48,593 nucleotides of DNA from an uncultured Eubacteriales bacterium. GTDB taxonomy: Bacteria; Bacillota; Clostridia; Oscillospirales; Acutalibacteraceae. This document shows positions 38,715 to 47,804 of this stretch, piece by piece; the first letter of the stretch is position 1, and every line of letters begins with the position of its first letter. The translations under genes were made by a program, and so were the position numbers. The notes under the pieces were generated by a model. The model did no database searches. It was not told the DNA's origin and worked only from the letters and a program-made list of their open reading frames with translations. The stretch covers positions 1 to 48,593 of the forward strand of contig CATZCM010000010.1 of assembly GCA_958417225.1 (NCBI GenBank). The letters are read 5' to 3'.

Positions 38715-39158
38715 TTGAAGATAAGTAAAAATGAATATTCCAAAATGACAGATAAGGCATCTCCACCGTCATCAATAATAAAAAATACTATACTTGCCTT
38801 TTTAATAGGCGGAGCTATATGCACAATTGGACAGGTTTTATTTTTTCTGTACACAAAGGCCGGCCTTAATGAACAAGACGCTCGAGCCACTGTATCTATT
38901 ACTTTAATCGGTCTCGGTGCACTACTAACTGCTCTGAAGATTTACGACAACATCGCAAAGTACGCTGGAGCTGGTACCATTGTCCCTATAACCGGATTTG
39001 CAAATTCTATCGTTGCACCAGCTATAGAATTTAAAAGCGAAGGACATGTAATGGGGATCGGTTCCAAAATGTTTATTATAGCAGGACCAGTTTTAGTCTT
39101 TGGAATTACAGCCTCAGTAGTATATGGAATTATAGTGTATCTATTTAACATGTTTTAA
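38715..39158 (+). CDS. spoVAC: Stage V sporulation protein AC
   Basis: SpoVAC is a small membrane protein of the spore inner membrane channel for dipicolinic acid; in Bacillus it behaves as a mechanosensitive channel. The 147-residue sequence has several membrane helices (about 22-44, 56-75, 117-145) and conserved stretches FLIGGAICTIGQ, GALLTALKIYDNIAKYAGAGTIVPITGFANSI, AIEFKSEGHVMGIGSKMF and the GPVLVFG end. The TTG at 38715 is preferred: it sits 5 bases after AAGGATGTGA. A GTG at 38706 would lie within that site. SpoVAC normally precedes spoVAD and spoVAE; neither follows here. Confidence 0.9.
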   Translation: MKISKNEYSKMTDKASPPSSIIKNTILAFLIGGAICTIGQVLFFLYTKAGLNEQDARATVSITLIGLGALLTALKIYDNIAKYAGAGTIVPITGFANSIVAPAIEFKSEGHVMGIGSKMFIIAGPVLVFGITASVVYGIIVYLFNMF

Positions 39159-39549
39159 AATTATCTATAAAATCAACATTGACTTATTACATATGAAAAT
39201 AAGTCAATTTAACGAATTTCATATTCGTAATATTACAGACATTGATCTAAAGATTGATGTCTTTTTTTACGTATTTGCATTTTTATTAAACATTATATAA
39301 ATATAACCTGATATTACTTCACATTAGTTAATTAATCGATCTCCTGTTCAAGTAAACAAAAAGTCTTTAAAAACCAGTTGCATAAAAATTTTTTCTTATA
39401 TCTCTCCATATTATCTTTAATTGAAAACCCATACCACAAAACCTACAACTAAATTTCACAGACTAAACGCCAACACATCATTCGCAAAAAATTAAGCCAA
39501 GGAGCTAAAAATTAATTAGCTTTCTTGGTTTAATCATGCCCTTTATTGT
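39159..39549. other. Intergenic stretch with three hairpins
   Basis: The 390 bases between spoVAC and the convergent LysR gene have no reading frame of interest. Hairpins are at 39179-39207 (TTGACTTATT / AATAAGTCAA), 39213-39227 (CGAAT / ATTCG) and 39237-39262 (AGACAT...ATGTCT) followed by T7. Only the last looks like a standard terminator. Confidence 0.6.
39237..39268 (+). terminator. Terminator after spoVAC
   Basis: The stem AGACAT-TG-ATC / GAT-TG-ATGTCT is followed by T7 on the plus strand, about 80 bases after the spoVAC stop. Confidence 0.75.
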
Positions 39550-40476
39550 CTAACCCAAAATTTCGCGTTTAGATTTTATAAGTTGTTCTATAAATAAATT
39601 ATCCAAGTCCGACAAAGAATAGTCCTTCTGATATATAAGTACATCCTTATACGTCCTTATATTCTCTCCACACACACGCTGCACTAATCCATACCTTTTA
39701 AGTAAAGTTTCTGGAATCGGTGAAACCCACATAAAAGTTTCAGGATTTTGAGACAATAGTTCAAACTGACTACAACGTTCAAAAATATATATTCTACGCC
39801 TTGCATTATCAGGTAATTCTTCCTTTTTCACTTGAGCAAATGGAAGCGACGGAACATACGGATCCGCATGAGCTATCTCAATATAGTCCCTTAAATCTTC
39901 ATAATTAACCTCTTTTTTCACAGCAAGAGGGCTATCATATCGCATCATTAAAACATAGTGAAACTTAGTAATCAATTCATAATTAAGATCTTTTTCATCC
40001 ATCATAACTTTATAGTAACAATCAAATTGTTCTGCATACCTCACAATGCCCAGCTTATAATCCTCCTGTAATATATTTTTAATAGCCCTCATAGAATTAG
40101 TTTCTTTATAGAAAATCTCAACTTCTTCATGTGGATTTAATAGCGTTGAAAATCTTGCAAATGCATCTGCTACATAGCTTGCTCTTGGGACTGAAATAGA
40201 AAAACGTCTTTTACTAACAATTTTTTCATGAAACATTCTTTCAACATCATCCACTTGTTTAAGTATCGATTTCGCATAACGCACAAATGTTTCGCCATCT
40301 GGAGTCAAAATCATTCCTTTAGTACTACGATCAAAAAGAGTAACATTCATACTAGTTTCTAATTCTTTGATAGCACGACTTAAATTCGGTTGAGCCACAA
40401 AAATTTTCTTTGAAGCCTTATTAATTGACCCTTCCTTTGCAACTTCTACAACATACTTCATATGTAATAAATTCAT
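39550..40476 (-). CDS. LysR family transcriptional regulator
   Basis: A 308-residue regulator. The N-terminal winged helix-turn-helix is typical: LHMKYVVEVAKEGSINKASKKIFVAQPNLSRAIKELE, then LFDRSTKGMILTPDGETF (up to about 65). The rest is the usual periplasmic-binding-like effector domain, divergent from well-known members; the inducer is unknown. The ATG at 40476 follows AAGGGGGATTGTG. The gene stands alone: the next gene upstream (ppdK) is on the same strand more than 600 bases away, so there is no divergent target as is usual for LysR genes. Confidence 0.92.
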   Translation of the reverse strand: MNLLHMKYVVEVAKEGSINKASKKIFVAQPNLSRAIKELETSMNVTLFDRSTKGMILTPDGETFVRYAKSILKQVDDVERMFHEKIVSKRRFSISVPRASYVADAFARFSTLLNPHEEVEIFYKETNSMRAIKNILQEDYKLGIVRYAEQFDCYYKVMMDEKDLNYELITKFHYVLMMRYDSPLAVKKEVNYEDLRDYIEIAHADPYVPSLPFAQVKKEELPDNARRRIYIFERCSQFELLSQNPETFMWVSPIPETLLKRYGLVQRVCGENIRTYKDVLIYQKDYSLSDLDNLFIEQLIKSKREILG

Positions 40477-41118
40477 CACAATCCCCCTTATACATCCTTA
40501 CAAAACTATTATACCATAAACATATAAGAAAATCTATTTTTATAACCGAAAACTAACTTATTATAAACGCATAAAATTATCATACAAGCCCAATGAGTAT
40601 GGTAAACTAATCACTTTTAAAATCTCAGTCACAAATTATCAATTGAAAAGGAGTCTTAAAAAATCACATATTTTCAAAACTTTTCGACTTTTCATTCTGG
40701 TAAATCACTATTTTATAAAAGGAAGATTGTATAAATAAATTAGAAACTTTGAAAGCATTAGAGTAAAAAAATAATCAAAAACATTAGTATTATATTTCAT
40801 TTTAATGATGGAAAAATCGATTTCTAACGAAAATTAAAAAATTTATTTAAAACATACAATCCCATTGATATACGAATTTCCACTATACATTTAAAAAAAA
40901 TTAAAAATCAACTTTTTGGCTACATTTCATATAAACAAAAAAACATAGCGCAGCTGCATAACTTTCATTCGGAAAAGTTATGTGCTGCGCATTTTACTTT
41001 ATGCTTTTAAAATCTCTATCTTTACTTTCATGGATAATAAAACCGTCATTCATCAAAATTAATCAATTATCATTACTAATTCATCTAGATATCTTTTATG
41101 CATAATAATCAAACTATA
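40477..41118. other. Intergenic stretch between the LysR gene and ppdK
   Basis: 640 bases of AT-rich sequence without a convincing reading frame. It should hold the promoter of the LysR gene. The only clear structure is the ppdK terminator-like hairpin at 40948-40990. Confidence 0.6.
40948..40990 (-). terminator. Hairpin after ppdK, related to the repeats at the left edge
   Basis: GCGCAGC...GCTGCGC with an inner stem CATAACTTT / AAAGTTATG makes a long hairpin 129 bases after the ppdK stop. On the minus strand it is followed by TATGTTTTTTTG. The strings TGCAGCACATA-like and GCTGC(A/G)CTATG are shared with the repeats at 21-65 and 132-176. Confidence 0.7.
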
Positions 41119-43752
41119 CTAATTTCTGCTTGCTTTAATTGCAGCCTGTGCTGCAGCAAGTCTTGCAATCGGAACTCTGAACGGAGAACAAGAAACATAA
41201 TTTAAACCAATTCTATCACAGAACTCGATAGTTGAAGGATCTCCTCCATGTTCTCCACAGATACCAAGTTTAATATCAGGGCGTGTTTTACGTCCAAGTT
41301 CAACTGCCATTTCCACTAACTTGCCCACACCAACTTGATCCAATTTTGCAAACGGATCTGACTCATAGATTTTGTTATCATAATAGAAGTCAAGGAATTT
41401 ACCTGCATCGTCACGACTAAATCCAAACGTCATCTGAGTTAAATCATTTGTACCAAAACTAAAGAATTCCGCTTCCTTAGCGATTTCATCAGCAGTTAGT
41501 GCAGCTCTTGGGATTTCGATCATCGTACCTACATGGTATTTCATATCGCTACCAGCTTCTTTGATAAGTTTATCAGCTGTTTCAGTAACAATATCTTTCA
41601 CAAATTTAAGTTCTTTTACTTCTCCAACAAGTGGAATCATTATTTCAGGAACGATATTGTACTCAGGATGTTCTTTATTTACCTGGATTGCAGCTGAAAT
41701 AACTGCAGTAGTTTGCATACGAGCAATTTCCGGATACGATACTGCCAAACGACATCCACGATGTCCCATCATTGGGTTAAATTCATGTAAGCTAGAAATA
41801 ACATTTTTAAGTTCTTCAACTGAAATATTAAGTTCACCAGCAATTTCAATAATATCCTCTTCCTTAGTTGGGAGGAACTCATGAAGTGGAGGATCGAGGA
41901 ATCTAATTGTCATAGGTTTGCCCTCTAACACACGATACATTTCCTCAAAATCGCCCTTTTGATACGGCAAAATCTTAGCAAGAGCAGCTTCACGTGCTTC
42001 CACAGTTTTTGCTACTATCATCTCACGAATAGCCTTTATACGTTCACCTTCAAAGAACATATGCTCTGTTCTACAAAGACCTATTCCCTCTGCACCAAAC
42101 TTAACAGCCTGTTCTGTGTCTTGAGGAGTGTCAGCATTAGTGCGAATCTTAAGTCTCCTTTTCTCATCAGCCCATTTCATCAAGCGTTCAAAGTCTCCCG
42201 AGATAGAAGCCTCAACTGTTTTGATTGCTTCGCCATAAATAGCCCCAGTTGAACCATTAAGAGAAATATAATCTCCTTCCTTGAACGTTCTCCCTCCAAG
42301 AGTAAATGTTTTAGCTTCTTCGTTGATTTTAATATCACCGCAACCTGAAACGCAGCACGTACCCATACCACGAGCCACAACAGCAGCATGAGAAGTCATT
42401 CCCCCACGTGCTGTTAATATACCTTGAGCCACAACCATTCCCTCAATATCTTCTGGAGAAGTTTCAAGACGAGTAAGTATAACCTTCTCTCCTCTTTCAG
42501 CCCATTCTTTAGCATCCTCTGCTGTAAATACAATTCTTCCACAAGCAGCTCCTGGAGATGCAGCCAATCCATTTCCAACAGGAGTTGCAGCTTTCAACGC
42601 AGCAGCATCAAATTGTGGATGAAGTAAAGAATCAAGTTGTTTTGGTTCAACACGAAGAACAGCTTCTTCTTCAGATATTTTTCCTTCATCAACAAGACTT
42701 GTTGCAATTTTGAGAGCAGCAGCTGCAGTACGTTTACCATTTCTGGTTTGTAACATATAAAGTTTACCACGTTCAATTGTAAACTCCATATCTTGCATAT
42801 CTGCGTAATGATTTTCAAGTTTAGTTGCAATATCTGCAAATTGCTCATAAACTTCTGGCATTACATCTTTCAACTGATCAATAGTCTGAGGTGTACGTAT
42901 ACCTGCAACAACGTCTTCACCCTGAGCATTAATCAAAAACTCACCGAATAATTTCTTTTCACCAGTTGCAGGATCGCGTGTAAATGCAACTCCTGTACCC
43001 GAAGTATCCCCTGTATTACCAAATACCATTGTTTGAACATTAACTGCAGTTCCCCAGCTGTATGGTATATCATTCATTCTACGATATACATTCGCACGAG
43101 GGTTGTCCCAAGATCTAAACACAGCCTTAATTGCTTCAAGCAATTGTTCTTTTGGCTCTGACGGGAAATCTGTACCCTTTTGCTCTTTGTAAATTGCTTT
43201 GAATTTATTTACAAGTTCCTTTAAATCCTCTGCTGTTAATTCTGTATCGAGTTTAACGCCTTTAGCTTCCTTCATCTCATCGATAACTTTTTCAAAGTAC
43301 GACTTTGGTAATTCCATAACGACATCAGAAAACATTTGAATAAATCTACGATAAGAGTCATAAGCAAAACGTGGATTATTTGTTATTTTAGCAAGACCCT
43401 CAACAACTGTATCATTAAGGCCCAAATTTAGTATAGTATCCATCATACCCGGCATTGATGCCCTCGCTCCAGAACGTACTGAAACTAACAAAGGATTTTC
43501 AGGATCTGCAAACTTCTTTCCTGCAATCTCCTCCATCTTTGAAAGATGTGCAAAAATTTGTTCCTGAATTTCATCAGCAATAACTTTGCCATCATCATAG
43601 TAACGAGTACATGCTTCTGTGGTTACAGTAAATCCTTGCGGCACTGGCATGCCAAGTACAGTCATTTCTGCTAAATTGGCACCTTTTCCTCCAAGTAATT
43701 CTCTCATAGAACCGTTTCCTTCGGAGAATAAGTAAACATATTTTTTGTTCAT
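41119..43752 (-). CDS. ppdK: Pyruvate, phosphate dikinase
   Basis: PPDK interconverts pyruvate + ATP + Pi with phosphoenolpyruvate + AMP + PPi; in anaerobic Firmicutes it often serves PPi-linked glycolysis or gluconeogenesis. The nucleotide-binding N-terminal part has KGANLAEM and SVRSGARASMPGMMDTILNLG. The phospho-histidine is in GGMTSHAAVVARGMG (about residue 455), and the PEP-binding barrel carries GLCRTEHMFF, the MGHRGCRL motif, FSFGTNDLTQMTFG and the catalytic Cys in GICGEHGGDP (about 832). At 877 residues it is complete. CAGGAGG lies 9 bases before the ATG. It is monocistronic. Confidence 0.98.
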   Translation of the reverse strand: MNKKYVYLFSEGNGSMRELLGGKGANLAEMTVLGMPVPQGFTVTTEACTRYYDDGKVIADEIQEQIFAHLSKMEEIAGKKFADPENPLLVSVRSGARASMPGMMDTILNLGLNDTVVEGLAKITNNPRFAYDSYRRFIQMFSDVVMELPKSYFEKVIDEMKEAKGVKLDTELTAEDLKELVNKFKAIYKEQKGTDFPSEPKEQLLEAIKAVFRSWDNPRANVYRRMNDIPYSWGTAVNVQTMVFGNTGDTSGTGVAFTRDPATGEKKLFGEFLINAQGEDVVAGIRTPQTIDQLKDVMPEVYEQFADIATKLENHYADMQDMEFTIERGKLYMLQTRNGKRTAAAALKIATSLVDEGKISEEEAVLRVEPKQLDSLLHPQFDAAALKAATPVGNGLAASPGAACGRIVFTAEDAKEWAERGEKVILTRLETSPEDIEGMVVAQGILTARGGMTSHAAVVARGMGTCCVSGCGDIKINEEAKTFTLGGRTFKEGDYISLNGSTGAIYGEAIKTVEASISGDFERLMKWADEKRRLKIRTNADTPQDTEQAVKFGAEGIGLCRTEHMFFEGERIKAIREMIVAKTVEAREAALAKILPYQKGDFEEMYRVLEGKPMTIRFLDPPLHEFLPTKEEDIIEIAGELNISVEELKNVISSLHEFNPMMGHRGCRLAVSYPEIARMQTTAVISAAIQVNKEHPEYNIVPEIMIPLVGEVKELKFVKDIVTETADKLIKEAGSDMKYHVGTMIEIPRAALTADEIAKEAEFFSFGTNDLTQMTFGFSRDDAGKFLDFYYDNKIYESDPFAKLDQVGVGKLVEMAVELGRKTRPDIKLGICGEHGGDPSTIEFCDRIGLNYVSCSPFRVPIARLAAAQAAIKASRN

Positions 43753-44147
43753 AAAAAAAACCTCCTGAAATATTAAGTGGTTATATTATACCAAATAATA
43801 AAAAAAAAATCTACAGCCAACTTGTTACTGATTACAGAAAATGCAAAATATATTTTGTGTAATTTGAAAAACTTGACACACATACTAATCCATGATATAT
43901 TTATAATGTAAGTTAAGACAATATATTGAATGTATCGTCTTTATTTTATAAAGTTGGCCATCATTATAAACTTATCAAAGCACTTACTAAAAATCTCTTA
44001 TCAGCGTGATACTATCACTGCACTATAAAAATACTTCTATGCTTTGCCCTTATATTACTTACTTTTAAACAAATTAAACAACATCTAAATAGGTAATAAA
44101 CTTATACTATTAAAATCTTTAAAAACATTGAAAGGACTAGTTATAAA
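43753..44147. other. Divergent promoter region between ppdK and the 5'-nucleotidase
   Basis: 395 bases between two divergent genes. It holds a rightward promoter (43873-43901) and a weak hairpin with a following T-rich run at about 43914-43945 (AAGAC...GTCTT) that could attenuate the nucleotidase transcript. No reading frame of note. Confidence 0.5.
43873..43901 (+). promoter_or_regulatory. Probable promoter of the 5'-nucleotidase gene
   Basis: TTGACA (43873-43878), 17 bases, TATATT (43896-43901). The start codon is about 240 bases further, so the leader would be long. Confidence 0.6.
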
Positions 44148-45659
44148 ATGAAAAAATTTATATTATTAATGTCAAGTGCAATACTTTTTATTTTTACTCA
44201 AAATCAAAACGTATTTGCAACCAAAATAACAATTATCCATACAAACGACGTTCATGGAAAGATCGACTGTACAACTGAAAGTCTTGGTTACGTAGGAATA
44301 TCACAGGTTCTCGAACAATCAAAGAAAACTTCTGATTATACTTTACTTATCGACGCAGGAGATGTCATTCAGGGTGACACATTCGTAAGCTATTCATCGG
44401 GAAAGATTGCATTCGAACTTATGAATATACTCGGATACGAGTACCTAGTTCCGGGAAATCACGAATTTGATTATGGAAAAGATCATTTAATTCATCTTGC
44501 GCAAATGGCGAAATTTAAGATTTTAGCAAGTAATTTGTACGATAACGGTGAAAGACTTTTCTTAGAGAATGACATAATTAAGCTTGGGGATCTTAACATA
44601 GGAGTATTTGGGCTTGTGTCCCCAGAAACTCCTATGACCACGCAAACTAAAAATACTGTAGGACTACAATTCACCTCTCCAGTTGAAGCTGCAAAAGAAC
44701 AAGTTAATAAACTCCGCGAAAAAGGAGCTAATTTCATTGTTGCTATAACACACCTAGGTATTGCCGCCGATATTGGGAATAGATCGTATGACGTACGCGA
44801 CAATGTAAGTGGTATAGATATTATTATCGATGGACATAGCCATTCTACCAGTTCCGAAATAGAACAAAAAGATGGATTACCTCCTATAGTATCAACCGGC
44901 GCATATCTTCGCAATATAGGTATTATCTCTATTGATACTGATGACTGCGGACATGTTGTCAAAATTTGCACAAAAATTCATTGCGAAAAAGACGATGTAG
45001 TTTGTAAAAATAAAGAACTCGTTTCAAAAATATACACTGTTAGCTCTGAAGTTGCTAGTTTGGAAAGAACTGAAATAGCACGAACAGAAATTCCACTAAA
45101 CGGCGATTTGGTTCGAGTTCAGGAAACTAACCTATCTAGATTCGTCGCTGATGCATTATTACATTCATTTGAAAATATAGATATTGCTTTTATAAGTGCT
45201 GGTTCCATCAGAGATAGCATAAATCCTGAAGATGGTGTTATTAGACTAAAACATGTCAAAAATGTATTTCCATTCGGAAACAAAGTAAGTATGATCAAAA
45301 TCCGCGGAATAGATATACAGCATGCAATTGAACATGGACTTTCAAAATATCCTATTCCTGCTGGAAAATTTCCACAAGTAGCTGGGCTTACATGTTTTGT
45401 TTGTTTCGGCGATAAGGGCCCAATTGTACATAATTTAAAAATTTCTGGAAATCCTGTAATTTTAGATAAACTTTATAACGTTGTTACTAGTGATTTTATG
45501 GCCGATGGAAATGATGGTTACAAAATGCTTTGTTCAAGCACTAACATTACACTGTGCGATGATGTAGCGCAGGTTATTACTGAATATTTTAGAAAAGTTA
45601 AATTGTTAACCAAAAGCATGTATTGTGACACCAGAATCTTCATCAAAAAAATCTCATAA
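44148..45659 (+). CDS. Secreted 5'-nucleotidase/UshA-type phosphoesterase
   Basis: An exported metallophosphoesterase that probably dephosphorylates nucleotides or UDP-sugars outside the cell for nucleoside uptake. The signal peptide is residues 1-24 (MKKFILLMSS..., cleavage after VFA). The metal-binding motifs are HTNDVHG (31-37), DAGDVIQG, GNHEFDYG, THLG and DGHSHS. The C-terminal 5'-nucleotidase domain carries ETNLSRFVADAL, ISAGSIRDSI (usually GGIR, here AGSIR), the FPFGNKVSMIKIRG strand and TSDFMADGNDGYKML. There is no wall-sorting motif, so it is free or loosely bound. It has 503 residues. The ATG follows GAAAGGACTAGTTATAAA. Confidence 0.93.
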   Translation: MKKFILLMSSAILFIFTQNQNVFATKITIIHTNDVHGKIDCTTESLGYVGISQVLEQSKKTSDYTLLIDAGDVIQGDTFVSYSSGKIAFELMNILGYEYLVPGNHEFDYGKDHLIHLAQMAKFKILASNLYDNGERLFLENDIIKLGDLNIGVFGLVSPETPMTTQTKNTVGLQFTSPVEAAKEQVNKLREKGANFIVAITHLGIAADIGNRSYDVRDNVSGIDIIIDGHSHSTSSEIEQKDGLPPIVSTGAYLRNIGIISIDTDDCGHVVKICTKIHCEKDDVVCKNKELVSKIYTVSSEVASLERTEIARTEIPLNGDLVRVQETNLSRFVADALLHSFENIDIAFISAGSIRDSINPEDGVIRLKHVKNVFPFGNKVSMIKIRGIDIQHAIEHGLSKYPIPAGKFPQVAGLTCFVCFGDKGPIVHNLKISGNPVILDKLYNVVTSDFMADGNDGYKMLCSSTNITLCDDVAQVITEYFRKVKLLTKSMYCDTRIFIKKIS

Positions 45660-45660
45660 A

Positions 45661-45700
45661 ATTATTTTTCGATAAATAAATACATTGTTCTTTATAAATT
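45661..45700. repeat. Left arm of a 40-bp inverted repeat
   Basis: These 40 bases match the reverse complement of 47882-47921 with one mismatch. The match starts one base after the nucleotidase stop codon. It forms the outer end of an inverted duplication that also carries a promoter region and a double-glycine leader on each side. Confidence 0.85.
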
Positions 45701-45825
45701 CGACAAAAAAGTTGCGCTCAACATTGTATTTTTTCACCATAAAGCGCTTGGTTTTAATTGACCTCTTTGTGTACAATAAATTTTTAAGTAAAATACTTAC
45801 AAATAAAAAAATAATGGTAGTTATT

Positions 45826-46072
45826 ATAGAAAATAAAAAATGAAATCACCAAAGACACTAATAAAGTCTCTGGTGGTAACAAGAGTGATTCAAAGAAATA
45901 TCGAATTTTACAATGCATTCTTTCATGAAATGGAACTAGGGATAGAGTTGAATAATCATAAGGTTATACCGTCAAAAAAATAAAACCAATTGATAAAAAA
46001 TTACAAGAACACCCAGGTAATCCTTTTTGTTTACCATCTAATGATACCAAATCAAATACTCCCCGAGATTAA
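45826..46072 (+). pseudogene. Decayed double-glycine-leader peptide gene (copy 4)
   Basis: The DNA is clearly related to the start of the peptide gene at 47753 (minus strand). The start codon ATG has become ATA, one A is missing from an A run near 45835-45840, and after restoring it the leader reads NEITKDTNKVSGG, against NEINKDIDQVSGG in the intact gene. After GG the frame (NKSDSKKYRIL) soon stops; two more frame changes would be needed to read IEFYNAFFHEMELGIEL and then KPIDKKLQEHPGNPF, up to the stop at 46070-46072. The core does not resemble that of the 47753 protein. Upstream, the -10 region and a TAAGT-N5-ACTTA palindrome are also shared. It is best read as a dead paralogue. Confidence 0.7.
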
Positions 46073-46081
46073 CCAATAACT

Positions 46082-46123
46082 AAAAAACTTCTAATTAAGT
46101 AAAAACTTAATTAGAAGTTTTTT
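46082..46123 (+). terminator. Perfect 19-bp-stem terminator just before the intron
   Basis: Bases 46082-46100 pair perfectly with 46105-46123 around an AAAA loop; the stem ends in T6. It closes the decayed peptide gene. The group II intron begins two bases later, as if it had inserted behind a terminator hairpin, which is the habit of group IIC introns. Confidence 0.9.
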
Positions 46124-46124
46124 A

Positions 46125-47461
46125 GTGTGCTCGGAACACGTAATAACTTTGTGGTGAAAGTCCACAACAGGCTTGGCAGTAGGAACTGTTAGCCGAAGAC
46201 AAGGGAGTCCGTTGTGAGGCGGAGTCTGAAAGAAGTCGGATGTGGGGACTTATAAGAGTTCCTGCGGGCAAAACCTTGGTCTGACGAACAGAAACTACAT
46301 ATAAGGCATTTTGAAATGGACGAGTTTGCAAAACAAAGTCCGATACTGCCCGAGTTTCAAGGTGTAAATGTAGCAGATATATGAGGTGAAGGTGATTACG
46401 CTTACCCGAGGAGGTCTTGCAGGCAGAGCAAACTGTAGTAACAACGAACTGCAAGAAGTCAGCAGAAGTCATAGTACCGAGGGGAAAAATTTTTTTCGGG
46501 GAGGACCGAGCAACCATAAGTCCTGAGTAAGTGACCAAAGGAGACCGATATGATGAAAACAGAATACGCCGATAAATGCGGTTGTCTGCAAATGGATAGT
46601 GTGAAACACGGAGAGTATGCAGAAGTGTATAGTACCGAAAGTCGAGAGGTTGACCGAAAGGACGGTGCAGACTTGCTTGAAAAGGTACTTGACAGAGGAA
46701 ATCTCTCTCCGTTACTAGCCAATATCTATCTTGACAAATTCGATAAGGAGTTCGAGGGCAGAGGAGTAAAGGTAATCCGATATGCAGATGATATATTACT
46801 TTTAGCAAAGAGTATTCGAGCGGCAGAAAGATTGCTTGGAATAAGTACGGCGTATCTTGAGAAGGAATTAAAGCTCAAGGTAAATATCGAAAAGAGCCGA
46901 GCGGTCAGCGTATATTCAATCCGGAATTTCGATTTTTCGGCTTTGCGTTGGGAAAGAACGAAAAGGGTACATATATTCGAGTTCACGCAAAGTCGAAGAA
47001 GAAAACCAAAGACAAACTGCGAAAACTAACTTTCCGTAGTCGGGGGCAGGAAACTCGATACCGTGTTATAAAACATAAAGATATATATGAGAGGATGGCT
47101 GAAATACTACGCTGTAGCGAAAATCGAAAACCTAATGAAAGAATGGAACGGCTGGTTGCGGCGAAGAATACGAATGTATATCTGGAAACAGTGGAAGAAG
47201 CCGAGAACAAGTGTAACAAACTTAAAGAAATTGGGAATGCCCGAATGGTGGGCGTACCGAAACGGCAACACCCGAAAAGGGTACTAGGCTATTGCAGGAA
47301 GTGGTATATTGACACATACCATAACAAATGAAAGACTTGCACGCAGGGGATATTATGATATATCCGAAGCGTACAAGTCTATGCACTTAATATGATTGAA
47401 CCGCCGTGTACGGAACCGTACGCACGGTGGTGTGAGAGGTCGGCTATTCAACTAATGGTTA
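46125..47461 (+). mobile_element. Degenerate group II intron (copy 1)
   Basis: The 5' end GTGTGCTCGGAACACG and the following domain I-like sequence (GTGGTGAAAGTCCAC, CCGAAGACAAGGGAGTCCG) are typical of bacterial group II introns. The 3' part has the domain V hairpin (GAACCGCCGTGTACGG / CCGTACGCACGGTGG) and the start of domain VI. The normal ending of domain VI (GGCTAGCCTCCTACT, as seen in the inverted copy at the window's right edge) is missing, so copy 1 is cut short next to the stop codon of the peptide gene. The internal maturase gene is broken. The element is probably immobile on its own but might be served in trans. Confidence 0.88.
46550..47395 (+). pseudogene. Broken group II intron reverse transcriptase/maturase
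   Basis: The start behind AAAGGAGACCGAT is intact, then the protein jumps from the N-terminus (DLLEKVLDRGNL) directly to SPLLANIYLD: reverse transcriptase motifs 0-4 are lost in an internal deletion, perhaps at the repeated GNL. The catalytic YADD (46781-46792) and KLKVNIEKS motif follow. Frameshifts occur near 46922 (continuing as FFGFALGKNEKG) and near 47045 (continuing as the maturase domain MRGWLKYYAVAKIENLMKEW), TAA lies between, and TAG at 47285-47287 replaces a Trp in GYWAIAGSG. The last intact frame ends at 47395 with EAYKSMHLI. No HNH endonuclease domain is present. Confidence 0.88.
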
Positions 47462-47462
47462 T

Positions 47463-47753
47463 TTAATCAAGTTTATTAAGATAATCTATTACTTCCCGTC
47501 GTGCATTTTTATCTTTTCTAACTACATGTGCCCAGTCTTCAATGGCTTCTAAATCTAGTTTTCTTTTTTCGGACATATCACCTGTTGTTCTTCCAAGGTC
47601 ACCAAATCTCTCAGGATCTCGTGTAGCTATTCCAAAAAGTCCACGTAATACAGCGTTACGTGGAATAACGGATTCTGCTTCGCGAATCCCTTCATCATAA
47701 CCACCAGAAACTTGATCAATGTCTTTGTTGATTTCATTTTTCTTGTTTTCCAT
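47463..47753 (-). CDS. Double-glycine-leader small protein (copy 3)
   Basis: A 96-residue protein; ATG 47753 follows AAAAAAAGGTGGTAATTATT. The leader MENKKNEINKDIDQVSGG (GG at 17-18) ends exactly like that of the protein at 35806. The core, 78 residues, has no Cys, is charged and probably helical (EGIREAESVIPRNAVLRGLF, KRKLDLEAIEDWAHVVRKDK), with a glycine-rich middle (FGDLGRTTGD). It does not resemble copies 1 and 2 after the leader. The promoter and a palindrome lie upstream. Its stop codon abuts the truncated end of the group II intron. Its dead relative lies in inverted orientation at 45826. Function, cleavage and export are unproved. Confidence 0.75.
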   Translation of the reverse strand: MENKKNEINKDIDQVSGGYDEGIREAESVIPRNAVLRGLFGIATRDPERFGDLGRTTGDMSEKRKLDLEAIEDWAHVVRKDKNARREVIDYLNKLD

Positions 47754-47779
47754 AATAATTACCACCTTTTTTTAAAAAT

Positions 47780-47800
47780 TTGTAAGTAATCCACTTACAA
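47780..47800 (-). promoter_or_regulatory. Operator-like palindrome before the peptide gene at 47753
   Basis: TTGTAAGT and ACTTACAA are perfect 8-base inverted repeats with a 5-base spacer, 5 bases after the -10 box. A binding site for a repressor, or a 5'-leader hairpin, would fit. The core TAAGT-N5-ACTTA is kept in front of the dead copy at 45785-45799, where the flanking bases have changed. Confidence 0.6.
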
Positions 47801-47804
47801 ATAT

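Noticed and set aside
46122..46808. A 228-codon minus-strand frame inside the group II intron
   Set aside because: It is antisense to the intron domains and the broken maturase; it arises from the structured, GC-richer intron sequence and has no family features.
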